Assembly: GCF_025024155.1 (NCBI RefSeq) | Contig: NW_026251842.1 | Span: forward strand, 1-63,961 | Direction: 5' to 3' | Source: Gamsiella multidivaricata | Lineage: Eukaryota > Mortierellomycota > Mortierellomycetes > Mortierellales > Mortierellaceae | Length of the DNA stretch: 63,961 bases | Program-made: the position numbers and the translations under genes | Notes under the pieces: generated by a model | The model's database searches: none | What the model was told of the DNA's origin: nothing | What the model saw: only the letters and a program-made list of their open reading frames with translations | Shown: one piece after another, positions 1 to 10,867 of the stretch | How the letters are laid out: each line of letters opens with the position of its first letter | Numbering within the stretch: the first letter of the stretch is position 1

Positions 1-1328
1 GTTTCACACGGAATTTGATCACTAACACGTCGTTTATCTTTAATTGGCTTGTTAGCGCGAGGAAATGGAGCTGGATGAGAGAAGGAGGCGTGAGGACGAG
101 GATGTATCCAAGCTGGATTCTAATGCTATTGGAGAGGGTCAGCTTTGGTATCTCATTGGAGCTGACTGGCTTAAGGAATGGCATGCCTTCAAGGCTGGAG
201 GTATGTCGTACAACTGCTGTAAACTATCCAAAACTAGGATTGGGGTCCCAGATAATTCACTCCTGTATCTCATATCTACTTTGTACACTTCGTCGCATAG
301 ATCGGCCCCCTGGTCCCATCAGAAACTCACAGTTTCTCAAGGATAACGGACAGCCTCGAGCAGGCATGAAGCGAGGTGGGTTAAGGAGTGCGTGGGGTTG
401 AGTGCCAATTAATGCATAAATGGGATGGAATCGCAGCCAACTGACCTCAGTCATGCTCCGTTGATGTTGCTCAGGTTTAGACTATCGCGGAATTAACAAC
501 AGTGTATGGCGATATCTGTATGACATTTACGGCGGCGGCCCAGAGTTTGTTCGAGGTAACAGATCATAGCGCTATTGCTCCTATCAAAAATGTATCTCGC
601 CATCAAGGCACCAAAGTTCCAAGGTGCTCGTTTATTAATGATATAGGTGCCCATGTTGCTCCTTTGTACTACAGCGACTCTGGACTTGTATGCACCGGAT
701 CCCAAGACACTCCCTTCGGGTCAAATGCGCAATAGTGCTCGAGGCAATGTGCACTCTATTTCACCGCGGCAGCAACACTCACAAGATGCGAGTTATCAGC
801 ACCAGCACCATCGTCAGAAAAACGGGCATACAAAAAAGCTTAGTGCCAAACATGGCCCCGGGGCATCGATTCCTCCGGCAAGGACAGGTTATGCGTAGGC
901 ATTTCTTCACGTGCACGGCTGCACAAATTGTCCATGAAGTTCGTTCCTGAAACTCTATTGGTCTCAACTTTTGAATGAATATATGCATAGATAGTCAATC
1001 GGCGTGTCTTCTTTGTATTCTGCCCGGCTTCATTATTATTGTTATTTTTAATTAGCAACATCAAATTCACGCTCCTGCTCTCATTCATCCCCATGCAATG
1101 GTCATGTCCGTCCTTGCGATCCTTGCATCGAGTCTTCGCGAGGGTCAGAATCTGCGCATCATCATCATGATCATCATCTTTTCTTCCTCTTATCTCGCAG
1201 TACCAGGGATCCTTCGAGTTCTCGATTGACGAAGACAGTCAGGTCCAGTCAGTCCCTGTGGAGGCCTGCCACCACGACATTTACTACACCCATCACATTG
1301 CCATCTATAGTCCTGACGACATTCGGTC
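1..1328. other. No recognisable gene
   Basis: Only short overlapping open frames are present and none resembles a known family. The stretch just before 1329 may include decayed upstream sequence of the mannosyltransferase remnant that follows, but I cannot show it. Confidence 0.5.
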
Positions 1329-2930
1329 ATGGACATGAGGCGACACTCGGGCATTGTCAACCCCAGAAGGCCGCAGCGTACCCAGTTTCTAATCGCCTCC
1401 CCACTCTTACAGTCGCGCCCAACAGAATCTGAAGGGAATCAAAAAGCTCGGGATTTGAGCCATCAGCAGCACGAAATGACTGACCAACAGTTCATTCCTA
1501 CATCTCACAAAGAGACTGCGGGACTTGAGCACTTTCTCAGATCATATTACGATCAATTGGAGGACGAGGATCAGCAGGACCAGTTCCATGTTCATCCGCC
1601 GCCCAAGGTCGCACCAGCTATCGAACTATTCCAACGGATGGAGCGTTCGTTGTCCCCGTGGATCCTTAAAATATCATGGTACCAGCTTAGACCTGCATCG
1701 AGAGTCAACAATGGATGCTAGGGTACCGGAAAGCTTTCGCCTTCCAAAGAACGTCAAGAACAGAGATATTATGATGTGTGTGGGCGACAAGCATTCTATC
1801 TACGCCCGCACCACTGTCAAAGTCCTGCGCGAGGTCCTTGAGTCCGAGCTTCCGATCGAAATCTACTTCGCCGGAGATCGGGATCTGAGCAAGGAGAATC
1901 GGCAATGGTTTCAAAGGTTTGACAACATGACTGGTATCGACACTACGACGAGACTCGATCAGCACCTGGTACAGATCTCGGGACCGATGATCAAGCCCTT
2001 TGCCATGTTGACCTCGCAGTTCTACGAGGTTATTCTCATGGGCCAGTTGCCTACTTTTTATAGGATCCGGCCATTTTATTCGAGGATGGAGGCTACAAGG
2101 AAGTAGGCACGGTCTTCTTTTACGATTGGACTGTACTCAATAAAACGGCCGGTGTCAATAAGAGAGCATGGCTGGCTTCGTCACTGCCCTCGGTTTCAAA
2201 CCGCCCTTCAAAAACGCCTTGGTTCCGCTCCAAAGGTGATCAAACCCAAGACTCTGGTGTGATCGTACTGAACAAGAAAAAGCACTTTCTGGGTCTTCTC
2301 GCAATCTGCAAGATGAATGACTTCTTGGAGCGGAATCAGGCGGCATTCCAATCCGCCTGGAGCGAGAAGGAGTTTTGGATCGGAATGGATATGGTACAGG
2401 AACGATATTCATTAATTCGCTTTGGTGGAGGAGTGATCGGCGACCTTGGTAATGCAATACCTTACAAGAGGGGAGATGACTTTTCAGGTCCTTATTTTAA
2501 CAGCGACAACGCCTTTTCCTCCCCATCATCGGCATCGTCATTATCACGATATGGATCCATTCCAATGAAGAAAGACCGTGTCTGCGGCAATCAACTTCAC
2601 TTCAATTACAAAGGCCAGCCGCTCTGATGGAACAACGGCCTGGTCCGAGACAAACCCATGGATAACTCTCCGTATTTGAAGCACACACCCTGGATGCGAG
2701 ATGAACACAGGGTCTGAGACATTAAACACTCGTGTTTGGCAAAGACTTTTCACGGGACATTGATGGAAGTCGAATGGAACCTACGGTTGACGGTGTTTGA
2801 GATGCTGCGCCATGACCAAGCGGTGGCTCAAGAGCTGAACCAGCCAAAGGTCAAAGACATTCTCCCTATTGCACGACTCGTCAAGGCCGAGGACGCTAAA
2901 GGCGGAAAGGGCAACAATGAAGCTGTCTGA
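1329..2930 (+). pseudogene. Decayed MNN1-type alpha-1,3-mannosyltransferase (GT71)
   Basis: Intact members are Golgi type II membrane enzymes that extend mannan chains of glycoproteins. Family-like segments run in order across different frames. A segment near 1600-1660 precedes the core. The core begins near 1765 (IMMCVG, YARTTVKVLREV) and runs through LPIEIYFAGDRDLS, IKPFAML and EVILM (to 2040). GYKEVGTVFFYDWT follows from about 2090, then GGGVIGDL near 2430, VCGNQLHFNYKG near 2580 and WNNGLVRDK near 2630. The frame shifts twice, near 1670-1720 and at about 2041-2048, exactly where the DxD metal-binding motif should lie. In-frame stops lie at 2061-2063 (TAG), just before WNNGL (TGA) and after DEHRV (TGA). 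I see no N-terminal membrane anchor. An intron cannot explain the damage, because the conserved codons flank the breaks directly. The family call is firm; exact ends are not. Confidence 0.78.
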
Positions 2931-3842
2931 CCTGAAATCCTATCCCTGCGACATAATAAATGAAGATGGCGCTCCTTCCTTTGCCCCTATCTCCTTTTTT
3001 CGTATGTGCGTAGATTGTCATTCTTCATTTTGAGATGATATTGTCATGGACCAGCTGAAGAAAAAGAGTCGATGCGTCTTTTCTTTGCGTGCCTTGTTCG
3101 ATGGATACCCTTTGTCAGCGTGTCTATTCCATTGTGTTCCGTGAGAGTCGCTTGGAGGTGGCCCATTCAAGATCTAACAGTGTTCATTCCCTGAGTCGTA
3201 TGAAGTTATAAGGTGGAACTTGTAAGGGAGAGACCGATTTGAGGAGCCTAAGAAGGCGGGAGATACAGAAATACAGAGATATAGATAGACCTTGGACGTT
3301 GCGAACATGAAAGAATGTGAGAAGAGGAGAGGAGCGGTTTAAGGACAAAAGATGGGATGGCCACCGTTGCGGCGCGATAAATCCTAATTAATCTTGAGGC
3401 AGCAACAAAAGGCGCAAGATCGGACGAGTATTGTCCAATTTGCTCGACAGCAGCATTTAGCTTCAGGTACATGTTTGCAGAGAGAGGGATTGCATTGATG
3501 GTATCATCCTGTATCTAATGGACTTCTGGGAGTTAAGACGCGTCCGGTTGTTTGCCTCGCTCGTCCTTTCCTTTATTGAGAGCACGATGGCGTGATCGGG
3601 GAGGGGAGCTCCTGCGCTGTTTGCGTGCACACGCGCACACAGAGTTTAACTGGCATAGACTAAGGGACAGTGGGCCCATATACAGTATGCCCTTTTCTGG
3701 CGGGTTCTTTTTCTTTTTTTCTTCGATCTCTCTCCCTCGAAAGTGACTGTTCATCGCTCGTCTCCTTCGATGGCGAAATCGATCCGCATTTTGATGCGTC
3801 CAACCACTCTCCCGTTCTGCGCGATAACGACGCAGACGCGAC
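2931..3842. other. Intergenic region and peroxiredoxin promoter
   Basis: No gene is recognisable here. Pyrimidine-rich tracts near 3700-3740 and 3850-3920 lead into the peroxiredoxin gene. Confidence 0.5.
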
Positions 3843-3849
3843 TATAAAA
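3843..3849 (+). promoter_or_regulatory. TATA box of the peroxiredoxin gene
   Basis: TATAAAA lies 99 bases before the ATG at 3942 and is followed by a C/T-rich leader, a usual arrangement for a strongly expressed fungal gene. Confidence 0.65.
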
Positions 3850-3941
3850 AGACCGTCTTCTCCAAAAGGATCTCTCTCTTCTCATTCCTTCCCTCATCCC
3901 TCCACCTTCACACCCCATACTCACCCTCCACACTCGCAACT

Positions 3942-4619
3942 ATGTCTCCCGACCGCAACCCCCTCCGTCTTGGCTCCATCGCCCCTGACTTCGAGGCCGA
4001 GACCACCAAGGGCCCCATCAAGTTCCACGACTTTATCGGCAACTCCTGGGTCATCCTCTTCTCCCACCCCGCCGACTTCACCCCTGTCTGCACCACCGAG
4101 CTCGGCGTCGTCGCCCGTCTCCAGGACAAGTTCGAGGAGCGCAACGTCAAGGTCATCGGCCTCTCTGCCAACGGCCTCGAGTCGCACCAGGAGTGGATTA
4201 AAGACATCAACGAGGTCAACGACGTCGACCTCAATTTCCCTATCATTGCCGATGCCGACCGCAAGATCTCGACCCTCTACGACATGTTGGATTACCAGGA
4301 TATCACTAACCTCGATGCCAAGGGCATTCCCTTCACTGTCCGCTCCGTCTTCATCATTGACCCCAAGAAGACCATCCGTCTGACCCTCTCCTACCCTGCT
4401 TCGACCGGCCGCAACTTTGACGAGATCCTGCGCGTTGTTGACTCATTGCAGTTGGGCGACAAGAACCGCATCACCACCCCTGCCAACTGGAAGCACGGTG
4501 ACAAGGTCATCGTCCACCCCTCTGTCTCCAACGAGGAGGCCGAGAAGCTCTTCCCTGGCTTTGAGACTGTCAAGCCCTACCTCCGCTTCGCTGCCCAGCC
4601 TGGCACTCAGAAGGCCTAA
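3942..4619 (+). CDS. 1-Cys peroxiredoxin (PRDX6/Prx1 subfamily)
   Basis: Thiol peroxidase that reduces hydrogen peroxide and organic or lipid hydroperoxides. The 225-residue protein has the signature P-x3-T-x2-C (PADFTPVC) with peroxidatic Cys50, and the conserved active-site Arg134 in GIPFTVRSVFIID. Cys50 is the only cysteine, so there is no resolving cysteine and an external reductant must regenerate it, as is typical of the subfamily. Length and C-terminal extension match PRDX6-type enzymes. I see no mitochondrial presequence; the protein starts MSPDRNPLRLGSIAPDF, so a cytosolic site is likely (inference). The gene is intronless with strong C-ending codon preference (AAG, GTC, CTC), suggesting high expression. 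The ATG is the first one after the TATA box. Confidence 0.96.
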   Translation: MSPDRNPLRLGSIAPDFEAETTKGPIKFHDFIGNSWVILFSHPADFTPVCTTELGVVARLQDKFEERNVKVIGLSANGLESHQEWIKDINEVNDVDLNFPIIADADRKISTLYDMLDYQDITNLDAKGIPFTVRSVFIIDPKKTIRLTLSYPASTGRNFDEILRVVDSLQLGDKNRITTPANWKHGDKVIVHPSVSNEEAEKLFPGFETVKPYLRFAAQPGTQKA

Positions 4620-4689
4620 ACTTGGCGCTCGCACGCTACCTTGCCACACTTGTATATCCAGATCCAAAAGGCCATAATCATTTCCTGTA

Positions 4690-4695
4690 AATAAA
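4690..4695 (+). terminator. Polyadenylation signal of the peroxiredoxin gene
   Basis: AATAAA lies about 70 bases after the stop codon in an A/T-rich stretch. Confidence 0.6.
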
Positions 4696-4699
4696 ATAT

Positions 4700-7260
4700 T
4701 TATTAACCAAACGACTCGAACACGCCATTTTGATCTGCTCGACTCTTTCCTCCACTTTTCGTCTCCGACGCGCGCGGACGGCGCGTTCTTTGTATACATT
4801 GAAGATTCCTTAAAACTGACATCCTACTGTTACTAATAAAGTAGCCATAGATACCCATCCTGTGGGCAATTGCTGGATGGCGGGCCTAGCGTTCACGGAA
4901 GGCAATTGATTCTTGCCTTTACGCCCGAAAAAAGGAATCAATAAATATCTCCAGTGATCTTCTTTGGCTTCTTTATCACGCTCTGCGCAACCTGAGGCCT
5001 TGATCCTTTTTTGAAGATGCGATGGTTTGAAATAGCCCCGGACAGGGTTCTTCATCCAGAAAAATGTTCATGGCATCCCGTTTATTGACATTGGCTCAGT
5101 ATGCAGCGAATAGAAACTGATCTTCGGACTTCCCTGAGCACTGCCACGCTCCCATTACTTTAGAGTAAGTCCACACTTTGCTTGCCTTTTCAGGCCGTCA
5201 AAAAAATCTGTGGGACTAGCGCTGAATGGGTCATCAAAGATCTACGATGGCAGTCCGGGCTCTTGTTGCACATTGCTTTCTGGTAAATCTAGCATTGGTA
5301 TAGATCGTCCTTCGCGGTGTAACAGCAAACAAACCCAGCTTCGCTACACAATTAACAGGCTTTTTTCCGCGGAATAATAGCTAGACAGATCTATTCGAGT
5401 GGCCGCAGTTCTTCCCACTGGGTCATCGCGTCCTTAACTGGCCAATAAAGTCAATTAGGAATTCCTTTAGCTCTCCTGGCATTGAAACACAAATGCGCCG
5501 CCCCCTTCTGCAGCAGGAAAGCTACTCCAAAAAATTACCCAAATTATCTTATGTTTTCTTCGGGCGCGTCATGACGATGTATGCATCGGGCTGGGTATTT
5601 TATGTCAAGCATTATGTTAGACGGGATGGCGATCTATAAACATCCTAGGGAGGGTCATGGAGAAGTTAATGATGACCAATAATTACATGCAGTACTCTAT
5701 CACCTCTTGCTATGTTAGCTACAGCCGTCAATTCATGGCCATTGCTGCCATTGGTATCCTGCAGCCGCACCTAGCGGCCATGCATCAGACTACCAGCCCA
5801 ACGGAATAGAATCAGAGGCTTCAAATGATATTTATTGCGCTTCTGGTATCATCTTTTCTCGGATCGTTGACTATTGAGCCCATCTGCGCCGTACTAACCC
5901 CAGTGGTTGATTACGCTCCCAGCTGTGCTCAAGGGCCGATCTATCAGCTGGAGCGATACGACTAGTGGATGTAAAAGCGAGCGTCTACGGTGTCGTAATG
6001 GTTGTCATTTTCAAAGCGGCCATCGCAGTGGTATCATTTCCTGTCAGCATCCCGAATAATAGCGTGATCTTCTATGGGAGCTTCTATCCGAGGTCCATAA
6101 GAAACAAAGTGGACTTGAGGTAAGGAGATGCACCATATCGATTGTTCATTCCAGATTCAAAGGACGTCTCCCAGTTGACAACGGTATTTTCAGTAGAACA
6201 CTATAAAAAACCATTTTAGGAAAACGGAATTCACTGCGCCCATGCTGTCACAAAGTTATAGAAGGCGGTATGGCAGAAAAAGGAGAAAATCAGCTAAAGT
6301 AAATCATACTGAGTGACGAAGTTAGCTTATCCCACTGCGGTTGCTTCCTGTCGCACAGGTTCAAGTAGCATGAGCATGAACATATCGATTACATTGCTCG
6401 ATTAATCTCAAGAGTTCTTGTTCTCACCCACTCCATAGCTTCAAACCATTCCGCGAACATCATCAATGTGTACAACGACGCAGCTCTATAAGGTGAGTCA
6501 GGAGAGAGTGCATCAGTGAAAGCACTGGTGGAGCGCGGTCCTTTGAGGCGAAGTAGATACGTCCATAGAGTGTAGTCTACGAATGAGTGGCGTGGAAACT
6601 AAACAAAGAATGTGCGAGTAACCACAAAGAAATGACAGAGGGGGCTTTTCGTAGTCCAAATCGCTGGGCTGAGTCGATACGAGGAAGAGATTGACGAGCA
6701 ATTGCTATGAACATGATAGACTGGGTTATTTCGGGAATAGCCTATTCAGGCCAGGTTTTTTCCCTCCTCGCCCCCTAGACGAATGCCACTCCAAAACTTC
6801 ACAACTTTTGAAAAATTATCTAAGGGCGGCTGTGTAACCGATAGTCCTACCGCACGTCCAGGAAAGGGAACCTGCGTTTCGATTTAGCTCAAGTGGGTCC
6901 CGATGATGCTCAATTAGTTGACTACGGCACATTCCATTCTCAAAGGGCTTCGGACTGCGACGATCCTTTGAAGGGTCAGTCGGCGGCACAGAAGGGGAAA
7001 GCGAAAAGAAGTTCTCAACCAATGGCCCCATGCATCGCGAAAAAATAGAGCCATGCATTGATGCCAGGGTACATAGAATGGCAGCAGTCGAATCATAGAA
7101 TCTTCCCTGATCTTGTTGAGAAAATAAAAAGACCAGGAGCTTGGGGATTAGTGGCAGGTAGATGTTTGTGAGACATGCTTCTCAGGAATTGCCGACTATG
7201 CGGTCAGTAACGTTAACGGAAACAAAACGGTTGCTCTCATCAAATTAACTTATCTTCCAA
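4700..7260. other. Gene-poor region of about 2.5 kb
   Basis: No open frame longer than about 80 codons and no recognisable domain on either strand. The composition is mixed, without the C-rich codon pattern of nearby genes. It may be worn-out transposon or pseudogene sequence, but no terminal repeats or protein remnants could be seen. Confidence 0.5.
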
Positions 7261-7271
7261 GGCCAGATGCA

Positions 7272-7278
7272 TATAAAA
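7272..7278 (+). promoter_or_regulatory. Possible TATA box of the Crz1-like gene
   Basis: TATAAAA followed by a C/T-rich stretch at about 7330-7460. The distance to the chosen ATG (7747) implies a leader of over 400 bases, so this is tentative. Confidence 0.4.
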
Positions 7279-7746
7279 GCCGATGCCTTCCCGCTCGTTT
7301 CACAGTGCTCATCCGAATTAGCACTGGTTAACCTGTGCTTCTCTATTTCAATATTTCATTGCTTCTCCACTGCGCCTCCACCCTTGTTCCATCCAGCGCT
7401 GTTCGCACGCATACCCTCCATTCCCCTCCCTCTCTCATTTTTTTCCTTTCTTCGCTGCTGTCCTGCAGCCAGTCTTCGTCTCACCTAGACCTCTCGAGAC
7501 GCGTTTCGTGCTGTTGTATTGCTGTACTGTTGTACTGTTGTACTATTGTACTATCATTCAAAAAACTTTGCTACCAGCATTCCATGCTGCTCTCTGCGGT
7601 TTCTTTAGACACTCAGCAACATCAACCCCCACAGCCAGCGTGTCGACAGGATATTGATCTCTCCAGCATTGCGACATCATACCCTGACTTCCTTGTGCCA
7701 GCCGTGTCTACCCGACAGTCTTGATCTCCAAAGTCTATTCAGCCTT

Positions 7747-9117
7747 ATGTCTCCCGACCCATCGCTCAAGGACCATCTTTCCGACTCCGCGGAGGACGAT
7801 GAAGATGAGGACGAATATGGTATCTTCTCGGCGCCTAGTCAACGTCAAATGCGTCCACAACAGCAGCAGCAGCAGCAGGAACAACCGCAGCAGCATGTGC
7901 AACAACAGCAGCTTTTAGGTCTCCAACAACAGCAACAGTACCAAGAAAATCAGGATTGGCGGCTACAGCAACATCAGGAATTCCATAACCTTCATACCAG
8001 TACTCAGGGGAAAGCTATGGCCCCTCTTCAAGCACTAAGACCTCATCATCCAATGGTGCTGCAAAGGACAGTTTCTATGCCACATTGCCCCACACTCAAC
8101 ACCCCCTACCATCAGTCAAAGCAAATTCAGCTGGATTTACAACAACCTGGGTTTTCAGACACGCAGCAAGAGTTCTCGATGCTACAGCACCGAGAGTATC
8201 GACAACACCAGATCTCTGCTCCCGCGGAACACGGCCAGCATCAAGCAACGATATCTTCGCCTCAGTACGCATCAAGCTCTCCTTCTTCATACATCGTCCC
8301 TGGAGGAGAGCGCTTTGTTCCTCTTCCAGAACAGTTTTCGGACCTTATTACGCTAGACCGATATCTTTCTATGCTACAACTGCAACAACCAGCGCTCCAA
8401 ACCACAATCCCATTGTACGAGCAAGATATGGATTTGATGATGCTTTCGTCCTTAAACCTCTTCGGTCAAAATGAAGACCTGCTGCAGCAATTTGACACCT
8501 CAACGTCGTCCTCAATTCAATCCCCCCCTCTATCCTGGACTTCGCTTTCGCCTACCCGCGAAATCTCTCCAAGTCTGTCACCAGATGCCCTCAGGCGCCA
8601 GATTTTCTTCTCGTTGCCGTCATCCTCCGCCAGCTCTCCAAATCAAGTAACGAGCTCGACGCCCTTTGCATCATCAGTTCCCTCCTCTGGATCGAGCTCG
8701 GCCTCAGCTTCTACATCTGCACCATCCGTCCCAAAACGCCGTCGACGCGTTCGTCCTTCCACCATCAAGAAGCCAAGAAAGATCAATCCCACCTCCTTCG
8801 AATGTACAGCTCCTGAATGCGGCAAGGTCTTTTCCCGGGCCTACAATCTGGCCTCTCACATGAAGACTCACTCTTCGGAAAGACCCTTTCTCTGCGAAGT
8901 GTGTCCCCTTGCCTTCGCAAGACGCCATGATCGCGAGCGACATGCACGTCTTCATACAGGGGAGAAGCCATACTCTTGCGGAATCTGCGGCGCTGGCTTT
9001 ATGAGAAATGATGCTCTACACCGACACCAAAAACTTTGCGGAGTGGCCGGATTCTCCTTTGCCATTGATATTTATAATGAACTTGGAGGGAACGACGATA
9101 AATCCGAAGGAGGATAG
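7747..9117 (+). CDS. C2H2 zinc-finger transcription factor, Crz1-like
   Basis: Predicted nuclear DNA-binding protein of 456 residues. Three tandem fingers lie at residues about 353-434: C-x4-C, then C-x2-C (SERPFLCEVC linker), then C-x2-C with H-x3-C as the final ligand pair. RAYNLASHMKTH, ARRHDRERH and RNDALHRH match the finger order of calcineurin-responsive Crz1-type factors, in which the third finger is also irregular. A basic stretch, PKRRRRVRPSTIKKPRKI, just before the fingers should act as nuclear localisation signal. The N-terminal half is Gln-rich (several CAG/CAA runs from about 7860) and the middle is Ser/Pro-rich. I did not find a convincing calcineurin docking motif, so the Crz1 role is inferred from the fingers alone. 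An upstream in-frame ATG at 7654 is possible; 7747 was preferred because MSPDPSLKDH opens the acidic, better-conserved-looking part. Confidence 0.85.
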   Translation: MSPDPSLKDHLSDSAEDDEDEDEYGIFSAPSQRQMRPQQQQQQQEQPQQHVQQQQLLGLQQQQQYQENQDWRLQQHQEFHNLHTSTQGKAMAPLQALRPHHPMVLQRTVSMPHCPTLNTPYHQSKQIQLDLQQPGFSDTQQEFSMLQHREYRQHQISAPAEHGQHQATISSPQYASSSPSSYIVPGGERFVPLPEQFSDLITLDRYLSMLQLQQPALQTTIPLYEQDMDLMMLSSLNLFGQNEDLLQQFDTSTSSSIQSPPLSWTSLSPTREISPSLSPDALRRQIFFSLPSSSASSPNQVTSSTPFASSVPSSGSSSASASTSAPSVPKRRRRVRPSTIKKPRKINPTSFECTAPECGKVFSRAYNLASHMKTHSSERPFLCEVCPLAFARRHDRERHARLHTGEKPYSCGICGAGFMRNDALHRHQKLCGVAGFSFAIDIYNELGGNDDKSEGG

Positions 9118-9601
9118 GGCTCTCCAGCGCATACGCCATGCCCAGGAATGCCCGCTACAATCCAGAATTGGGATGCAAGCATGTTAGAATGTTATATGTG
9201 TCAAAATGTATTATAAAATGCCTGGGCGTTGAAACATCCTTTCCATATTCGTTTTAATCCAACGTGATCCTCATTTCACTTTTGAGCCTCCGTGGCATCA
9301 TTTTTGGAGGTTGGGAGCTTGAAGATGACTCCAGTACTTGCTGACTGGCGGGAATAGTGATGATGGCGGTATTAGAGCGGGGATTAGCTCGGGGAAAAGG
9401 CGCAAGACAGGCGCGATTGGGCTGCCATGAGAGCCGGAACTCATCTAATTTGATAAGTTTGCTGGATCCCAATTCTGGGTCTCCACTTTAGTGTTGTCCA
9501 ATAGGATCAATTTCGTGATCGTCCGAAAGGCTCCATAAAAAAAGTGGGTGCATCGTTCCACCGGCTGTAACGACTATTTGCCTCCACATTCACCTCTCAC
9601 G
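9118..9601. other. Intergenic
   Basis: Downstream region of the Crz1-like gene; an A/T-rich possible poly(A) region lies near 9210. No gene recognised. Confidence 0.45.
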
Positions 9602-9656
9602 ATGGTCATCCACCTCTCTCCTCCCATCAGTTCGTTGAACATCAGCTCAAGCTTAC

Positions 9657-10349
9657 ATGGCCCCTTCTTCAGAAACCTCAAGTTCGCGCTTCGGTCTCAG
9701 TGCACGTGGCCTTCACAGCGATACACTTCGCCCAGCGCTTCCTCGCACCCAGGATCCACACTCATATAGCCTTCCTTCACCTTCTTCACCACTGATGATC
9801 CTCGCTCCATCTATTGCAGTTGCAACTAGTGGAGATATCGTTCCCGAGAGTAAAAAATCGGCCCAAGCATCATTATCAATATCCTCACCTGTGTCAGGTA
9901 TTCCCTCCCCGACTTCCGTATCTTCAGCAGCACTCCGTAATGATCATAGACTGGCGTCAACTCCTCCATCTTCTCCACAGCTGGCGTCTTCGAGCACACA
10001 CCCTATCATTTCCACCGTTAATGTCAAGGATATCGAATCAAGAGACAACTCAGCCTCAACACCTCCACCTTCTCCCCCATTTTCTGCTGTAAATAATCGC
10101 TCGTTTCTCGCGCATCACAGGCAAGAGAACGACTGTGCTTTGCAAGATCACCAAGGCGACAAGGATCCGGAGCTGCAGCATGATGGTTTTTGCTACTCTT
10201 CAATACCACAAGGAGTCACCGCGGCAGCTGCAGCTGCAGCTGCAGCATCGTATACTTCACAAGAGTTGGCTATAGCGTATTCGATGGTCGCCTCTACACA
10301 GCAGCAATGGCCACTGCAGGAACCTCAGCAGACGCAAGGTAACACATAA
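9657..10349 (+). CDS. Ser/Pro-rich low-complexity protein, possibly the 5' exon of the next gene
   Basis: Open frame of 230 codons with Ser/Pro-rich segments and an eight-to-nine-alanine run followed by TSQELAIAYSMV. No domain was recognised. The last codons contain a strong donor (G|GTAACA at 10339) in phase 1. The acceptor at 10972 of the GATA-like gene downstream is in the same phase. A 634-base intron could therefore join the two, giving one transcription factor with a long disordered N-terminus; that would be much longer than other introns here. Alternatively it is a separate small gene ending at 10349. Codon-like composition makes it likely to be translated. Confidence 0.5.
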   Translation: MAPSSETSSSRFGLSARGLHSDTLRPALPRTQDPHSYSLPSPSSPLMILAPSIAVATSGDIVPESKKSAQASLSISSPVSGIPSPTSVSSAALRNDHRLASTPPSSPQLASSSTHPIISTVNVKDIESRDNSASTPPPSPPFSAVNNRSFLAHHRQENDCALQDHQGDKDPELQHDGFCYSSIPQGVTAAAAAAAAASYTSQELAIAYSMVASTQQQWPLQEPQQTQGNT

Positions 10350-10867
10350 TGCTTCCTATTAAGAGTCGCTACATCTACCTTATACCTTTCGTTACTCCGT
10401 TACTCTGGAGTTACGGTCAACTCTGCAGAGTTGACTGTATATGAATAAGAGCCATGACATAAACCAGCAACTTTTTTTATCTATTATTGAGAGTGTGCTT
10501 ACTTGGAGCGAATGAAGAAATGGCTCTTAATGGCAAAATAAGGGTTTGAGGGGGAGTGTGTTGCTGGTATCTCGCGTTTTTGTAAAGGCAGAGAGGAAGG
10601 GTTTCTCATAAAGTAATGCCCTCTTTTAGACACCTCTCCATCACTGGCCAAAGTGAACGAGTCAAGACCCAATAGAGACGGCACTGATGCACTATCATCC
10701 CTGCTGAAGGTATAAACGTAAAAGCACCCGACGCATTAATACAACAACCGTCCCGTCCTAAAATCGCTGTCTGTCATTTGCGATCGTCGTTATAGAGGAC
10801 GATCCCACTGCAAGAGCCATACTTTCTGACAAGGCATGCAATTACATCGCAGCATACGCTATCGACC

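Noticed and set aside
15..401. 128-codon frame at the window start
   Set aside because: No recognisable domain, overlaps other frames, no promoter or splice context.
2022..2063. A GT...AG mini-intron that would bridge the break in the mannosyltransferase
   Set aside because: It would be about 40 nt and would remove conserved EVILM codons and the DxD site; other breaks also exist downstream.
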